Positions 50,869-58,945 of a DNA stretch of 64,000 nt are shown here, piece after piece. The first letter of the stretch is position 1; each line of letters starts with the position of its first letter. The stretch is from Fibrobacterota bacterium (GTDB lineage Bacteria > Fibrobacterota > Chitinivibrionia > Chitinivibrionales > FEN-1185), in NCBI GenBank assembly GCA_003165595.1, contig PLWQ01000041.1, positions 81,986 through 145,985 of the forward strand. Reading direction: 5' to 3'. Made by a program: the position numbers and the translations under genes. The notes under the pieces were generated by a model. It had not been told where the DNA came from. It saw only the letters and a list, made by a program, of their open reading frames with translations, and did not search any database.

Positions 50869-51900
50869 ATGGTTGGTTCTGGGCGCAAAGGTAAACAGAT
50901 TTTGCTCGCGATAGCAGTGGTGTCGGCAATAGCTTGGGTGGCGAACGCCGCAGTTCCGGCAAGCTATACCGGAAGGGTTTATCCGTCCGGCGGTTCACCA
51001 AAGGAAATTCCCGGCAGGATTAATTTCCACGATTACGATTTGGGGGGGCGCGGCTTGGCCTGGGTTCAGGACGATATTGCAAATGACCCGATCTCAGGCG
51101 GCTGCACTGCAGGCGCCAGGGACAACGACGGCGACGCTCAGCACCCGGCCATGACCATGACAAATCACGAAACAGACACGAAGTACGATACTTTCTATGT
51201 CCCCGGCTCCAGTGCCACCACCCGGTATCCGAGCGAGGATACTTCATACGCGGCAAACGACTGGTATATCGGCGCCTGCCATCCGAACAACTGGTTCAAC
51301 GTAACAGTCCATGTTTCCAAACCGGGAAAGTACTGGATCAGTTCGATATGGGCAGCTATGAACACTACTCTCAACTACCAGATTTTCTTCATAGGTACCC
51401 AGTATGCCACGACCAATGACACTATCAAGACCCCGGTGGTGAATCTTACAGGCTATAACACCTACCATGGCTGGAGAAGATACGCCGATTTCGCATCCAT
51501 CCAACTTGACTCCGGCGTGCAGGTTATGAAGTTCTTTAATGAATCCTACCACATTAACCAGGATTTCCTTTATTTCGCAACCGACTCCGGTACATTCCCT
51601 ATGACACCTAATGGCACTCGTACGGCAATCGAAAAGCAGGTGTCCAGCGTTCCCGCCGGGACCCAGTCTAATTTGTCAATATTCCGTGAGACGGTACGAT
51701 TCTTTGTTCCCGATGAAGGGAAAACGAAGATCTCCGTTTATGACTGTCTCGGTAGGAAAATCATGGATGTTCTGGATCGCGCCCTTGCGACCGGCAATCA
51801 TTCTTTGACGCTGGACGAGGCCGGTCTGAGAAACGGGATTTACTTTTTGCGCATGGAACACGGTGGAGCGAGCACTGTGGCGAAATTCCAAATATTCTGA
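50869..51900 (+). CDS. CBM6/35-like secreted protein with C-terminal sorting domain
   Basis: A 343-residue exported protein (signal MVGSGRKGKQILLAIAVVSAIAWVANA; GGGGGG site upstream). The N-terminal domain (about 27-245) is a jelly-roll type ('YTGRVYPSGGSPKEIPGRINFHDYDLGGRGLAWVQDD', 'WFNVTVHVSKPGKYWISS', 'FASIQLDSGVQVMKFFNESYHINQDFLYFAT'). It has INFHDYD where CBM6 uses IEAEDYD. The C-terminal ~70 residues (ETVRFFVPDEGKTKISVYDCLGRKIMD...GLRNGIYFLRMEHGGAS) are a sorting domain. It is the first of three intact plus-strand paralogues (others 56792, 59019) separated by toxin-antitoxin genes. Carbohydrate binding is inferred; no catalytic motif. Confidence 0.87.
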   Translation: MVGSGRKGKQILLAIAVVSAIAWVANAAVPASYTGRVYPSGGSPKEIPGRINFHDYDLGGRGLAWVQDDIANDPISGGCTAGARDNDGDAQHPAMTMTNHETDTKYDTFYVPGSSATTRYPSEDTSYAANDWYIGACHPNNWFNVTVHVSKPGKYWISSIWAAMNTTLNYQIFFIGTQYATTNDTIKTPVVNLTGYNTYHGWRRYADFASIQLDSGVQVMKFFNESYHINQDFLYFATDSGTFPMTPNGTRTAIEKQVSSVPAGTQSNLSIFRETVRFFVPDEGKTKISVYDCLGRKIMDVLDRALATGNHSLTLDEAGLRNGIYFLRMEHGGASTVAKFQIF

Positions 51901-51936
51901 TGACAAAAGTACACTCACCAACAGCCCGTTAGGCAC

Positions 51937-51970
51937 AAGGGGCTGGAACAAGAGTTCGGGCCCCTTTTTT
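51937..51970 (+). terminator. Terminator of the 50869 gene
   Basis: Stem AAGGGGC / GGCCCCTT with TTTTTT behind it, 37 bp after the stop. Confidence 0.75.
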
Positions 51971-52039
51971 ACGCCATGGCCAGTAACCGCGCACGCCTTG
52001 GGTTGTCAAGCAGAGAGCTCATCACGCGCCATCAGAGAA

Positions 52040-53896
52040 CTAGCGGATAATCGGAAAATATTTTACACAGCTGTTTGATCCCGCATTCATTCTTACTAAA
52101 TAAAAACCCGCCGCAACATTCCGGGTATCCCACGGTATTTGATGCAACCCCGCTTCAAAAATTCTGTTACTAAGAGACGCTATGTCATGACCGGACAAAT
52201 CATACACGGTTAAGGTTACCTTTTCCGGCCGAGGAAGGGAGCATACAATGATTATCGTACGGTTAGCGTGGCATGGAGAGAGCATTTTGAAAGTTGCCCG
52301 CTCAAACATTCCTTGTTGCGATTTCGGATTAATGACACCGACCATTTCCGAAAATGGTCTGCGCCAGACACCGCCGCCACCAATCCCGGCAAAGATGGTG
52401 CTTCCGCTCACGGCAAATGACAGGACTTTAGTATTGGCAGGCAGACCGGAGTTAACCGAAGTCCAACTTGTCCCGCTATCGGTGGAGAGAAAAACACCGC
52501 TGTCAGTCCCGGCAAAGAGGTTGCTGCCGCTCATGGCAAGAGACCGGACATCAGTAGTGGCAAGACCGGAGTTGACCTGAGTCCAGCTTGTCCCGTTATT
52601 GGTGGTTTGAAAAACACCATCACCAAGAAGCCCGGCAAAGAGGTTGCTGCCGCTCAAGGCAAAAGACGAGACAGGGGTACCCATGTAGCCGGAGTTGACC
52701 GCGGTCCAGCTTGTCCCGCTATTAGTGGAGTGAAAAACACCGCTATCAGTCCCGGCAAAGATGGTGCCGCCGCTCACGGCAAGAGACTGGACATATTTAT
52801 TCGTGAGGCCGGAGTTGACTGCGGTCCAGCCTGTCCCGCTATTGGTGGATAAAAAAACGCCGCCATAACCAGTCCCGGCAAAGATGTTGTTGCCGCTTAC
52901 GGCAAGAGAATAGACAGAAGCAATCGCAGGTAGGCCCGAATTGACCGCTGTCCAGCCGGATGCCCCGCTGTCGGTGGAGAGAAAAATGCCAATATCAGTC
53001 CCGGCAAAGATAGTGCTGCCGCTCACGGCAAGAGACAGGACTTTTGTATTGGTGAGGCCGGAGTTGACGGCTGTCCAGCCGGAGGTTCCGCCGCTACTGG
53101 AAACAAAAACACCGCCGCCATAAGGAACGGCAAAGATGTTACTGCCGCTCACGGCAAGACAAAAGACAGGAGTATTCGAAGGTAATCCCGTACTGGCCGA
53201 AGTCCAGCTTTTCCCGCTGTCGGTTGACAAAGAAACACCATCTCCAGTTCCGGTAAAGATGGTACCGCCGCTTACGGCAAGAGAATGGACGGAAGCATTC
53301 GAGAGGCCGGAGGTAACCGCAGTCCAGTTTGTCCCATTATTGGTGGACAAAAAAACGCCAGCACCAGACATCGCGGCAAAGACGGTGCTGCCGCACACCG
53401 CGAAAGAATACACCCTGGGATACCCAGGCAAGCCGGAGTTGACCGCTGCCCAGCTTGTCCCGCTATTGGTGGAGAGGAAAACACCACTATCAGTCCCGGC
53501 AAAGATTTTATTGTCACTCGCGGCAAGAGACAGGACATTTATATTCGCGGGCAGGCCTGAGTTGACTGCAGTCCAGCCAGAGGTCCCGCTATTCGTGGAG
53601 AGAAAAACACCCCCTCCAGTCCCGGCAAAGACATTGCTGCCGCTCACGGCAAAAGATAGGACATTGGTATTCGCGGGCAGGCCGGAGTTGTCGGCAGTCC
53701 AGCTTGTCCCGTTATTGGTGGATAAATAAACACCTACCCCCTCAATCCCGGCAAAAATGCAGGTGCCGCTCACGGCAAGGGCAGAAACACTTCCGCCAGC
53801 GGGCCCACTGGTTTGCACCCACTGTGCACTTACCGTCCGCGAAGAGACAACCAAGAGGAAAGTAATGACCACAAACCGAAAAAGTTTCCTTTTCAT
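52040..53896 (-). CDS. Secreted BNR/Asp-box-like beta-propeller protein with sorting domain
   Basis: A 618-residue exported protein (signal ending SRTVSAQ). Residues about 30-500 are about twelve tandem repeats of 40-42 residues with the core 'STNSGTSWTAVNSGLP..T.VLSLAVSGSTIFAGT..GVFL', the sortilin/photosystem II stability-factor type repeats that fold as propeller blades (S-x-D/N-x-G-x-x-W). The repeats are very alike in DNA, so the gene is prone to slippage. The tail (about 530-618; 'IIIVCSLPRPEKVTLTVYDLSGHDIASLSN', 'AAGFYLVRMNAGS') is a sorting domain. Ligand unknown; sugar or protein binding is inferred. It is transcribed toward the CBM gene ending at 51900. Confidence 0.88.
   Translation of the reverse strand: MKRKLFRFVVITFLLVVSSRTVSAQWVQTSGPAGGSVSALAVSGTCIFAGIEGVGVYLSTNNGTSWTADNSGLPANTNVLSFAVSGSNVFAGTGGGVFLSTNSGTSGWTAVNSGLPANINVLSLAASDNKIFAGTDSGVFLSTNSGTSWAAVNSGLPGYPRVYSFAVCGSTVFAAMSGAGVFLSTNNGTNWTAVTSGLSNASVHSLAVSGGTIFTGTGDGVSLSTDSGKSWTSASTGLPSNTPVFCLAVSGSNIFAVPYGGGVFVSSSGGTSGWTAVNSGLTNTKVLSLAVSGSTIFAGTDIGIFLSTDSGASGWTAVNSGLPAIASVYSLAVSGNNIFAGTGYGGVFLSTNSGTGWTAVNSGLTNKYVQSLAVSGGTIFAGTDSGVFHSTNSGTSWTAVNSGYMGTPVSSFALSGSNLFAGLLGDGVFQTTNNGTSWTQVNSGLATTDVRSLAMSGSNLFAGTDSGVFLSTDSGTSWTSVNSGLPANTKVLSFAVSGSTIFAGIGGGGVWRRPFSEMVGVINPKSQQGMFERATFKMLSPCHANRTIIIVCSLPRPEKVTLTVYDLSGHDIASLSNRIFEAGLHQIPWDTRNVAAGFYLVRMNAGSNSCVKYFPIIR
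52380..53780 (-). repeat. Tandem ~123-bp repeats encoding the propeller blades
   Basis: About twelve copies of a 120-126 bp unit, each with the stretch 'GGCAAAGATGGTGCTGCCGC' or a close variant. Period changes by whole codons. Recent homogenisation is likely because many units share long identical stretches. Confidence 0.85.
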
Positions 53897-54005
53897 TTCA
53901 GTTCCTTCCAGGCTGTGCGTTTATCAAGGTAACTCTTTCCCTTCTTGCAACCATGCATTCTTATTGTTGTGCTGGTTAACAAATTTGGGTTAATTATAGG
54001 TCGTC

Positions 54006-54086
54006 CGTATGGTGACTAAAGAGAAAATACGGAACATCATTGATAAAATCAAGAACGTTTGCAAAAAAAGGCCCGGGGAAAGGTAG
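54006..54086 (+). pseudogene. hepT C-terminal remnant
   Basis: The plus-strand frame from 54006 reads RMVTKEKIRNIIDKIKNVCK then KRPGER and stop. It closely follows the tail of the hepT at 56511 (VIKENVPAIIDKIKNVCETM). No upstream part is present. It is therefore the fossil end of a former mntA-hepT copy located before the existing one. Confidence 0.7.
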
Positions 54087-54104
54087 ATAACGGTGTCTTT
54101 CTAG

Positions 54105-54266
54105 GATCGCCTGGGCAGGGAAATTAAAAAGGTACTGGACCAAAGCCTCGCGACCGGCAATCATGCCGTGTCTTTGAATATAGCGGGGTTCAAGCATGGC
54201 ATTTACTTTGTGCGCATGGAGCATGACGGGGTTGCAAGCGTGGCGAAGTTCCAATCTGCCAGATGA
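54105..54266 (+). pseudogene. Orphan sorting-domain remnant of a CBM-type protein
   Basis: The frame from 54105 reads DRLGREIKKVLDQSLATGNH then AVSLNIAGFKHGIYFVRMEH and DGVASVAKFQ, ending at TGA 54264-54266. It is nearly identical in pattern to the ends of the 56792 and 59019 proteins (LGKEMLPLL...GLNRGIYFVRMEHNGAASVAKFQ). The rest of the gene is gone; a TAG lies just upstream. A matching terminator follows at 54318. Confidence 0.85.
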
Positions 54267-54317
54267 CAAAGGATGGAAGAAAAGTCAATCTTGAAAAATC
54301 TTCAGAGCAGAGTAGAG

Positions 54318-54350
54318 TAAAGGTCGGAACAAATCCGGCCTTTTTTACTT
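54318..54350 (+). terminator. Terminator left from a lost CBM gene
   Basis: AAGGTCGG / CCGGCCTT stem with six T follows the sorting-domain remnant by about 50 bp. Similar GGCCGG stems end the intact paralogue (57811) and another remnant (60468). Confidence 0.7.
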
Positions 54351-54450
54351 GAGTAGGCGCAGCCGGATTGAATAATAAGACCCGTAATTAATGGAGCGAA
54401 AACTATCTTACAACAGAACAACCGTATAATTTCTTTGGGAGAAATACGCC

Positions 54451-54744
54451 ATGAAAAACATCTTGGAAATAAAACGCCAGCTTTCGGCCCTCAAAGAAAT
54501 CATCCACAAAGACTACGGTGTATCCAGAATTGAGGTTTTCGGCTCCTATGTCCGCGGCGAACAAAGGGAAGACAGCGATCTGGACGTCTTGGTTGATTTC
54601 GACAGGGACGTTTCTCTTCTGGACGTTGTAGGACTAGAGTTGTTTTTATCGGACAGCATTGGAATAAAAACGGATGTTGTCCTGCGCCGCAGCGTACGCC
54701 GGGAATTAAAGGATATTATTTTCGGTGAGGCGGTTCCTCTATGA
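54451..54744 (+). CDS. MNT-domain nucleotidyltransferase (MntA-like antitoxin), partner broken
   Basis: A 97-residue minimal nucleotidyltransferase. The active-site motif is 'FGSYVRGEQREDSDLDVLVDF' (GS-x10-D-x-D), with a third acidic residue near 'TDVVLRRS'. MntA-type proteins neutralise HEPN toxins (HepT) by AMPylation. GGGAGAAA precedes the ATG. The 4-bp-overlapping ORF behind it is only a 16-codon hepT stub, so the toxin partner has been lost. It is closely related to the mntA at 55869, and the upstream DNA of the two is also similar, so it is a duplicate. Confidence 0.88.
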   Translation: MKNILEIKRQLSALKEIIHKDYGVSRIEVFGSYVRGEQREDSDLDVLVDFDRDVSLLDVVGLELFLSDSIGIKTDVVLRRSVRRELKDIIFGEAVPL

Positions 54745-54791
54745 AACGGAAACCTCGGGTAAATACAGATTCCCTTACCTCACATATATAA
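54741..54791 (+). pseudogene. hepT 5' stub
   Basis: The ATG at 54741 overlaps the mntA stop (ATGA) exactly where hepT should start, and reads MKRKPRVNTDSLTSHI before TAA. The opening MKRxxR resembles hepT at 56159 (MKRNVR) but no HEPN sequence follows. A minus-strand nucleotidyltransferase gene overlaps its end. Confidence 0.6.
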
Positions 54792-55083
54792 CTTTCCCGT
54801 ATTTCGATATTTCTTCCCAGAACCCGCTGCGGTCATTCTTGTCGTTTGCAAGTATTGGCTCGATCCTGAAATCAACCTGCCGCGCCAATCCGAACAACTC
54901 GGATTCCGTCCGCCATACGTTCTCCGGTTCCGTTTCCAACACAACGGCAACGTCGATATCGCTGCCCGGACGTTGCGTGCCAAGCGCGAAAGATCCGAAA
55001 AGCACGACCGTCCTGACGCAAAACCGGCTGCTTACCAGATGCGCATATTCGCGAACGATTTCAATCACAGTTCTTTCAACCAC
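54775..55083 (-). CDS. Second nucleotidyltransferase-domain protein, minus strand
   Basis: A 102-residue protein with the MNT motif 'VVLFGSFALGTQRPGSDIDVAVV' and a later 'VDFRIEPIL' strand (third acidic position). It is more divergent from the 54451 and 55869 proteins than they are from each other. It lies 14 bp after the vapC gene on the same strand, so it may be read through from vapBC. No hepT neighbour on its strand. It may act as an antitoxin-like AMPylator; partner unknown. Confidence 0.82.
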   Translation of the reverse strand: MVERTVIEIVREYAHLVSSRFCVRTVVLFGSFALGTQRPGSDIDVAVVLETEPENVWRTESELFGLARQVDFRIEPILANDKNDRSGFWEEISKYGKVIYVR

Positions 55084-55097
55084 AAGTAAAGTTCCTT

Positions 55098-55487
55098 CTA
55101 ATATTCCTGAAACCCGATGACCGGCGCGGACAGACTAAAATCCCTGTCGTTGTGGATAAGCGGGAATTCGTTCTCGGCGCAAAATGTGGCAATGATAACG
55201 TCAATAGTTTTGCGGATCGTGATTCCTTTTGACCTCAATAGACGGTAATTATCCGCCGCCTTTTCCGCGATTTTGAACCCAACCAAATCATAGCGCGGAA
55301 GAGAAAGCAAAAGATTGGAAACCTGATCTCGTTCGTGCTTGGATCTGATCCCCTGCACAATCTCGCAATAGATAATGTCGCCGATCCCGGCGAGGTCGTG
55401 AGCGAGGCAGCTTTCCACCTTCTGAACAACGGAAGGAACGCCATCCCTGAAATATTCGATCCACGCAGAGGTGTCGATGATTATCAT
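55098..55487 (-). CDS. vapC: VapC-type PIN-domain toxin
   Basis: A 129-residue PIN-domain RNase. Acidic residues typical of the family are seen in 'MIIIDTSAWIEYFRD' (D5), 'IIYCEIVQGIR' (E), 'TIRKTIDVIIATFC' (D) and 'LIHNDRDF' (ND-x-DF). VapC toxins cut tRNA or rRNA and are held by VapB. The gene begins 4 bp after the vapB stop. A 355-bp segment covering most of it is duplicated at 57856-58210, where the toxin lacks its N-terminus. Confidence 0.93.
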   Translation of the reverse strand: MIIIDTSAWIEYFRDGVPSVVQKVESCLAHDLAGIGDIIYCEIVQGIRSKHERDQVSNLLLSLPRYDLVGFKIAEKAADNYRLLRSKGITIRKTIDVIIATFCAENEFPLIHNDRDFSLSAPVIGFQEY

Positions 55488-55491
55488 TGCC

Positions 55492-55686
55492 TCAGTCTCT
55501 CCTCATGGCTTCCAGGTCGCCATCCCAGCGGATCTTCCCCTTTAAGGCGCGTAGTTTTTTCTGGCTGTTCACCTGAATCAGGAGCTTAAGACCCGATTCA
55601 ATAGCCGCTTTTTTCGTCCGGTAGCCGCCGGATTTGAGGACTCGATTCATCAGTTTGTCATCGATGACGACGTTGGTTCTCACCAT
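55492..55686 (-). CDS. vapB: VapB-type antitoxin
   Basis: A 64-residue protein with a ribbon-helix-helix-like start 'MVRTNVVIDDKLMNRVLKSGGYRTKKAAIESGLKLLIQ', as in VapB antitoxins of the DUF2191 kind, and a basic-acidic tail (ALKGKIRWDGDLEAMRRD) that would wrap the toxin. It directly precedes vapC with a 4-bp gap. The pair is probably autoregulated; ATG is preceded by AAGGAGG. Confidence 0.9.
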   Translation of the reverse strand: MVRTNVVIDDKLMNRVLKSGGYRTKKAAIESGLKLLIQVNSQKKLRALKGKIRWDGDLEAMRRD

Positions 55687-55774
55687 ACACCTCCTTTATG
55701 TGTACATAATATACACAAAAATGGAGGGCAGCGCAATTCCGGATAGGGAACAACGCACTCCACCGCGCGCTTAG

Positions 55775-55806
55775 GACCGCCGGAACCCGGCGGTCTTTCC
55801 TTTTTT
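55775..55806 (+). terminator. Orphan terminator
   Basis: GACCGCCGG / CCGGCGGTC stem with TTTCCTTTTTT behind it on the plus strand. No plus-strand gene ends near it: vapB lies on the other strand. It is probably left from a deleted gene. Confidence 0.65.
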
Positions 55807-55868
55807 GATTGCGAGCGAATACTATTTTTCAAAAGAACAACCGTGCGCTTCGTTCAGGAGAAATGTGC

Positions 55869-56162
55869 ATGAAAAATTTAGAAGAAATCAAAAATAACCT
55901 GTCCCTCCTGAAACCTGAACTGCAAAAACGGTACGGGGTTTCCGACCTGGGGATATTCGGATCCTATGTTCGTGGCGAACAGAAACCGGACAGCGATATA
56001 GACGTCTACGTAGATTACATGGAAACTCCAAGCCTTCTGGACATCGTCGACCTGGAAAATTACTTGAGCGACCAACTGAGGGAAAAAATCGATCTTGTTC
56101 CACGCGAATGCATCCGGCCGGAACTGGAGAAATACATACTTCCCGAGGTCGTCAGGATATGA
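55869..56162 (+). CDS. mntA: MntA antitoxin (minimal nucleotidyltransferase)
   Basis: A 97-residue MNT protein; the ATG at 55869 follows AGGAGA. Active-site motif 'FGSYVRGEQKPDSDIDVYVDY' and 'KIDLVPREC' supply the acidic triad. It lies immediately upstream of hepT with the typical ATGA overlap (56159-56162). MntA inactivates HepT by attaching AMP to the Tyr of the R-x4-H-x-Y motif. Compared with the 54451 paralogue the two share most residues and upstream sequence. Confidence 0.92.
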   Translation: MKNLEEIKNNLSLLKPELQKRYGVSDLGIFGSYVRGEQKPDSDIDVYVDYMETPSLLDIVDLENYLSDQLREKIDLVPRECIRPELEKYILPEVVRI

Positions 56163-56511
56163 AGCGGAATGTGCGGCTTTTTATGCATACGATATTTACA
56201 ATAACATGCTCAAAGCCCTGGAATATGTCGGCGAAATGGACTATGAGGCATTCGCCCTGGACGATAAGACCAGTTATGCCGTGGTACGTTGCCTTGAAAT
56301 TATCGGTGAAGCCGCCAAAAACATTCCCGATCCGGTAAGAAACAAATACCCGGAAATTCCATGGAGAATGATGGCGGGAATGCGCGATAAAGTCAGCCAT
56401 GAATATTTCGGCGTCCAACTGAAGATCGTCTGGCGGGTGATAAAGGAGAATGTTCCGGCCATTATCGATAAGATCAAAAATGTATGTGAAACCATGCCGG
56501 AAGAAATCTAG
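56159..56511 (+). pseudogene. hepT: HepT toxin (HEPN) with an apparent N-terminal frameshift
   Basis: The expected start, ATG at 56159 overlapping mntA, reads MKRNVRLFMH. Then the HEPN frame is found only in another phase: 'DIYNNMLKALEYVGEMDYEAFALDDKTSYAVVRCLEIIGEAAKNIPDPVRNKYPEIPWRMMAGM' to 'EEI' and stop. So one or two bases appear lost near 56186-56190. Downstream everything is intact, including the toxic-site motif RDKVSHEY (R-x4-H-x-Y). Either the toxin is inactivated, translation starts elsewhere, or a sequencing error or slippage is involved. The 56095 start in the HEPN frame lies inside mntA and is implausible. Confidence 0.75.
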
Positions 56512-56645
56512 CGATACGTCGAGTTCAAGCCACGTTGCTCCACCTGGTTTGAAGCCTTGCCGGAACAGAATTTTCGCTGAAATAACAGACTAAGAATTCT
56601 GTCATCAAAACATTCTTCTGCGGGCAACCAACCATCTCTACTTCC

Positions 56646-56686
56646 AAGGGGATCCCCAGACAACAATAAGCCGGGGATCCCTTTTT
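56646..56686 (+). terminator. Terminator after hepT
   Basis: AGGGGATCCCC and GGGGATCCCT arms flank a 14-nt loop, followed by TTTTTC. It lies about 140 bp after hepT and before the next CBM gene. Confidence 0.75.
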
Positions 56687-56726
56687 CTTTCCTAAAAAAT
56701 CCATGAAGCAGTCCTTTTCTTGTATT

Positions 56727-56734
56727 TATATTAT
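56727..56734 (+). promoter_or_regulatory. TATATTAT box upstream of a CBM gene
   Basis: Octamer 58 bp before the ATG at 56792; same sequence and spacing as the boxes at 50801 and 58946. Confidence 0.5.
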
Positions 56735-56791
56735 GTGAAGGGAAGAGAGTGCGGCTCATCGCATAAATTCTTTTTTCCAGAGGGGGGTAAG

Positions 56792-57757
56792 ATGAAAAGG
56801 ACTGGTCGGTATCTTCTGGCTGCTCTCGCAGCCGGAGCAGCGGTTGTTTCTTTGGCAAATGCGGAAATCCCCGCGGGCTATACGGGGCTACCGTTTCCTC
56901 CTGGCAGCGCGCCCAGGGAACTCAATGGGAGAATCAACTTCAATGAGTATGACCTTGGCGGGAAGAATGTTGCCTGGTATCAATTTGATGATTGGGGCGT
57001 CGCACCGAACCGAAGACCTTCCCACGATACAGCCGGGCCTGCTTTTTTCGCTACCAATAGCGGAACTGATCGTGATACACTTTATGCGATCGGCGCAGTC
57101 GCGCCAAATGGTGTGCGTTATCCGGACCCGGTTGATACCTCAGTACAAGATTTTTACATCGGCGCCAGCCATCCAGACACATGGGTAAAATGGACTGTAC
57201 ACGTTCCAAAGGCCGGAAGATACTGGATCAGCTCCTTCTGGGCTGCAGACGCCTATCCAATAATGTTTCACATTGATTTCCTGAACGGGACCAAGACTAT
57301 CAGCACGCCCACCGACACGATCAAAGGGTCGGGCAGCTATCATGCGTGGAGAAAATACCCTGATTTTACGTCCGTCCAATTGGACTCCGGGGTTCAGGTG
57401 ATGCATTTCGTAAATGAGTCCTATCATCTCAATCAAGATTTCCTCTTCTTCGCGACCGATTCAGGTAAATTCACGACTGGCATTTCCCAATCCTCCTCAA
57501 AAGCAACAAACACCGGGTCATGTGATCTATCGATAAGCCGGGAAACGGTACGTTTCGCGCTTCGCGATGCGGGCAAGACGAAGATTGCCCTATTCGACTG
57601 CCTTGGAAAAGAGATGCTGCCTTTGCTCAACAAGACCCTTTCGGCCGGCAGCCACAGCGTGCAGCTCAACACCGCAGGACTGAACCGAGGCATTTACTTT
57701 GTGCGAATGGAGCACAATGGCGCTGCAAGCGTGGCGAAATTTCAATGCATCAAATGA
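56792..57757 (+). CDS. CBM6/35-like secreted protein with sorting domain, second paralogue
   Basis: A 321-residue exported protein; ATG at 56792 behind AGGGGGG, signal MKRTGRYLLAALAAGAAVVSLANA. The jelly-roll-like domain (about 25-230) has 'GYTGLPFPPGSAPRELNGRINFNEYDLGGKNVAWYQFDDW', 'WVKWTVHVPKAGRYWISSFW', 'FTSVQLDSGVQVMHFVNESYHLNQDFLFFAT'. The tail (ETVRFALRDAGKTKIALFDCLGKEMLPLL...GLNRGIYFVRMEHNGAASVAKFQ) is a sorting domain. Closest relatives are the 59019 and 50869 proteins. The calcium-type EAE motif of CBM6 is replaced by INFNEYD. Confidence 0.88.
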   Translation: MKRTGRYLLAALAAGAAVVSLANAEIPAGYTGLPFPPGSAPRELNGRINFNEYDLGGKNVAWYQFDDWGVAPNRRPSHDTAGPAFFATNSGTDRDTLYAIGAVAPNGVRYPDPVDTSVQDFYIGASHPDTWVKWTVHVPKAGRYWISSFWAADAYPIMFHIDFLNGTKTISTPTDTIKGSGSYHAWRKYPDFTSVQLDSGVQVMHFVNESYHLNQDFLFFATDSGKFTTGISQSSSKATNTGSCDLSISRETVRFALRDAGKTKIALFDCLGKEMLPLLNKTLSAGSHSVQLNTAGLNRGIYFVRMEHNGAASVAKFQCIK

Positions 57758-57810
57758 GTGCACGCGCAGGGCAGTATGCACCCTATACATGAGGCTTGCG
57801 GCTGGGAAGA

Positions 57811-57841
57811 CAAAGGCCGGAAACGAATCCGGCCTTTTCTA
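57811..57841 (+). terminator. Terminator of the 56792 gene
   Basis: AAAGGCCGGA / TCCGGCCTTTT stem with a 6-nt loop, 53 bp after the stop. Confidence 0.85.
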
Positions 57842-57855
57842 TACGCTTCGCCGGC

Positions 57856-58210
57856 CTAATATTCCTGAAACCCGATGACCGGCGCGGACAGACTAAAATC
57901 CCTGTCGTTGTGGATAAGCGGGAATTCGTTCTCGGCGCAAAATGTGGCAATGATAACATCAATCGTTTTGCGGATCGTGATTCCTTTTGACCTCAATAGA
58001 CGGTAATTATCCGCCGCCTTTTCCGCGATTTTGAACCCAACCAAATCATAGCGCGGAAGAGAAAGCAAAAGATTGGAAACCTGATCTCGTTCGTGCTTGG
58101 ATCTGATCCCCTGCACAATCTCGCAATAGATAATGTCGCCGATCCCGGCGAGGTCGTGAGCGAGGCAGCTTTCCACCTTCTGAACAACGGAAGGAACGCC
58201 ATCCCTGAAA
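57856..58210 (-). pseudogene. Truncated vapC from a 355-bp duplication
   Basis: DNA from 57856 to 58210 matches 55098-55452 almost base for base over 355 bp with no indel (only a few changes, such as ATAACGTCAATAG versus ATAACATCAATCG). The PIN frame reads in from 'ESCLAHDLAGIGDIIYCEI' but the first 12 residues, with the first catalytic Asp, and the vapB gene are missing. So it is a non-functional copy. At 58211 the duplicated block runs straight into FISUMP sequence. Confidence 0.9.
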
Positions 58211-58332
58211 GCAACTCTGCCTTCTGTTGGTACAAGAACGATTCAGCCACATACAAGAACTCCTTTGGTGGTCTTTACAATTGCTATGCTGCGAGCTCGG
58301 GCAAGCTGGCGCCGACTGGGTGGCATGTTGCG
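58211..58332 (+). pseudogene. FISUMP-domain fragment
   Basis: The plus frame reads SNSAFCWYKNDSATYKNSFG then GLYNCYAASSGKLAPTGWHV, which follows the FISUMP of the 61571 gene (AIFCWYKNDSASYKNPYGAIYNWYAVNTGKLAPSGWHVPT). No start, signal or end remains. It is fused to the truncated vapC on one side and a minus-strand B-repeat fragment on the other. Confidence 0.85.
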
Positions 58333-58359
58333 GCCGTAACTTGCCAGACTATCAGGCAA

Positions 58360-58704
58360 TCAAAGGTCCGGCGGGTATGCATTGACATCCGCAGGCGCTG
58401 TGCCGCTGGTATTGTTGTTGCCGTTGTAGGTGACAGTATAGGTCGGGTTCTGCGTCCAGACAGCATAGAGCGTCACGTTCGCTGAAGAGATGTACTGAAT
58501 CAGATAACCGCTCACCCCGACGCGAACGGTTTTGCCGACCGTATCGGAAATGCTGTGGTCTCCCCGCTGGTCACTCGAATTGACAAGCTTGAGTGATATC
58601 GAAGCGTCCGAAGCCGAGAATGGATTGGGAGAATTGTTGCAGGAAAGGACGAGCGGAACAATCACTGCCGACAAAATGAGAATCCACGCGTTTCTTCCGA
58701 TCAT
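58360..58704 (-). pseudogene. Truncated lipoprotein with one B-repeat
   Basis: A minus-strand frame starting at 58704 has a lipoprotein signal (MIGRNAWILILSAVIVPLVLSC), a linker 'NNSPNPFSASDASISLKLVNSSDQRG', then 'ANVTLYAVWTQNPTYTVTYNGNNNTSGTAP' and ends at a stop after NAYPPDL. It matches the B-repeats of the 61571 gene and probably shows what that gene's missing N-terminus looks like. It is 114 residues long. It may still be made as a small lipoprotein, but its truncation inside a repeat argues for a pseudogene. Confidence 0.75.
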
Positions 58705-58945
58705 GGGAACCTGTCTCCGGGAAAGGTTGACGAATTGGGGTCTGGCAGCGACAAGAGGGCGCCCGGAAAGAAAATAATATCAGGGGGCAAGCCGCGGTGT
58801 GACGGCGGTCACAATCCGGCGGGAATTCTTCATGAGACAAAAATGTTCTCGGACAGGGACGTCAAAATCGCAAAAAAGAAGGATTGAACCAAACGCATGA
58901 TTTCTTCCTTGAAAAAAAATGCTCCTTTTGACATCTAATTATCAT

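Noticed and set aside
52380..53780. CRISPR-like regular repeats
   Set aside because: The ~123-bp period keeps codon phase and encodes propeller blades; there are no short repeats with unique spacers.
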